Assembly (NCBI GenBank): GCA_018333405.1
Contig: JAGXSR010000121.1
Span: 1-5,307, forward strand
DNA length: 5,307 nt
Source: Dethiobacter sp.
Lineage (GTDB): Bacteria > Bacillota > Dethiobacteria > DTU022
Reading direction: 5' to 3'
A program made the translations under genes and the position numbers. A model generated the notes under the pieces. It had not been told where the DNA came from. It was given only the letters and a program-made list of their open reading frames with translations, and searched no databases. Of the stretch, positions 4,688 to 5,307 are shown one piece after another (the stretch's first letter is position 1; the number at the start of each line of letters is the position of its first letter).

Positions 4688-5307
4688 GTGCATAAATTTT
4701 TCTATCCTGAATCCGTCGTCATTATCGGATTATCATCAAAGCCGACCAATATCCCCCGGCTGACCCTGGAAAATTTGTTGCGCTGGGGTTATCGGGGCCG
4801 GATCTTCGGCGTGAACGCCTTAAGCGACGATCTGCACGTGGACGGTATCCGCATGTACAAACACCTGGCTGATCTCCCCGAGGCGCCGGACCTGGCCTAC
4901 TGCCTGATTCCGGCCAAATTTGTCCCCGACGTGTTGGAACAGTGCGGACAGCGCGGCATCAGGCAGGCGGCCATCCCCTCAGGCGGTTTTGCTGAATTCA
5001 GCGCTGAAGGAAAAACCCTGGCCGAGGAGACCCTGTCTATAGCCCGAAAGCACGGCCTGCGCTTTGTAGGGCCAAATTGCGTCACGGTAGCCAACACGGA
5101 TAACGGCCTCTGCTTACCCTTTGTGGCACTGCACAAGGCGCCTAAGGGTAAAATGTCCTTGATTGCCCAAAGCGGCGGGGTGGCCCTGGCTATGCTCAAT
5201 TTTCTGTATGATGAGCATATCGGCTTGGCTAAATTTGCCAGCATCGGCAACAAGCTGGACTTAGACGAGGTGGATTTCCTGGAATATTTCGGACGTGATC
5301 CGCAAAC
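4688..5307 (+). CDS. ADP-forming acyl-CoA synthetase / CoA-binding protein (partial, C-terminus off right edge)
   Basis: This is the N-terminal 206 codons of the ADP-forming acetyl/acyl-CoA synthetase family, which interconverts acyl-CoA, ADP and phosphate with acid, CoA and ATP. In anaerobes it recovers ATP from acyl-CoA. Residues 8-130 form the Rossmann-type CoA-binding domain: ESVVIIGLSSKPTN (8-21), LLRWGYRGRIFGVN (30-43), CLIPAKFVPDVLEQCGQRG (72-90), SGGFAEF (98-104) and GPNC (128-131). The succinyl-CoA ligase-like domain begins at MSLIAQSGGVA (156-166) and ASIGNKLDLDEVDFLEYF (184-201). The phosphohistidine segment and any ATP-grasp part lie beyond the edge, so a separate alpha subunit and a fused enzyme cannot be told apart. 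Start: GTG at 4688, eight bases after a perfect AGGAGG (4674-4679). The nearby ATG at 4681 is followed by a stop after four codons. Small departures from consensus are GLSS in place of the usual GAS and GPNCVTVAN in place of GPNC-x-G. Confidence 0.92.
   Translation, partial: MHKFFYPESVVIIGLSSKPTNIPRLTLENLLRWGYRGRIFGVNALSDDLHVDGIRMYKHLADLPEAPDLAYCLIPAKFVPDVLEQCGQRGIRQAAIPSGGFAEFSAEGKTLAEETLSIARKHGLRFVGPNCVTVANTDNGLCLPFVALHKAPKGKMSLIAQSGGVALAMLNFLYDEHIGLAKFASIGNKLDLDEVDFLEYFGRDPQ

Noticed and set aside
4681..4695. ATG minigene (four codons) just before the synthetase
   Set aside because: The ATG lies one base after AGGAGG, too close for initiation. The GTG at 4688 has ideal spacing and a long family-matching frame.
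4347..4763. 138-residue plus-strand frame across the divergent intergenic region
   Set aside because: It overlaps the start of the synthetase in another frame, has no ribosome binding site, and its composition is not protein-like.
4897..5253. 118-residue minus-strand frame opposite the acyl-CoA synthetase
   Set aside because: It is an antisense shadow. The plus frame has family motifs and a perfect ribosome binding site.
1..5307. CRISPR array, insertion sequence or phage attachment repeats
   Set aside because: No regularly spaced direct repeats, no transposase or integrase frame, and no second copy of the selC 3' end were seen.

Overview
The window looks like chromosomal DNA of an anaerobic Firmicute. 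The Peptococcaceae/Pelotomaculum-Desulfotomaculum type is my best guess, but it is inferred from style, not from a search. The reasons are strong AGGAGG-type ribosome binding sites, GTG starts, sigma-A-like promoters with 17-base spacers, a selenocysteine tRNA, and an ADP-forming acyl-CoA synthetase-type gene. Base composition is mosaic. The transporter gene at the left is GC-rich (37 of 60 bases are G/C at 661-720), while the toxin-antitoxin pair is very AT-rich (17 of 60 at 1981-2040).

Layout, left to right. Positions 1-1330 (minus) hold a nearly complete MATE-family multidrug/cation antiporter whose C-terminus runs off the left edge. Positions 1331-1745 hold no gene I can support, only two short inverted repeats. 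Positions 1746-2377 (minus) are a compact type II toxin-antitoxin operon: an AbrB-fold antitoxin followed, with a 4-base ATGA overlap, by a PIN-domain (VapC-like) ribonuclease toxin. A promoter with an overlapping 9-bp inverted repeat, a likely autoregulatory operator, lies just upstream. Positions 2512-2607 (minus) are tRNA-Sec (selC), with anticodon UCA, an 8+5 bp acceptor/T geometry and an encoded CCA, and it has its own good promoter. Positions 2828-4123 (minus) are a HlyC/CorC (CNNM/DUF21 + CBS pair) membrane protein, probably a divalent-cation exporter. From 4688 to the right edge (plus) is the N-terminal 206 codons of an ADP-forming acyl-CoA synthetase/CoA-binding protein.

The roughly 560-base gap between the two divergent genes at the right is the most interesting part. 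On the minus strand a good promoter (4429-4457) precedes a highly structured leader of about 300 nt. That leader ends in an intrinsic-terminator-like hairpin with a U7 run just before the ribosome binding site of the HlyC/CorC gene, and the terminator can be rearranged into a competing hairpin. This is the architecture of a riboswitch or other attenuator. I could not match it by eye to M-box, yybP-ykoY, NiCo or c-di-AMP classes.

The genes do not form one pathway. Two are membrane transporters (drug/cation efflux and metal homeostasis), selC serves selenoprotein synthesis, and the toxin-antitoxin pair is probably an acquired insert next to the 3' end of selC. The acyl-CoA synthetase belongs to a separate, rightward transcription unit.
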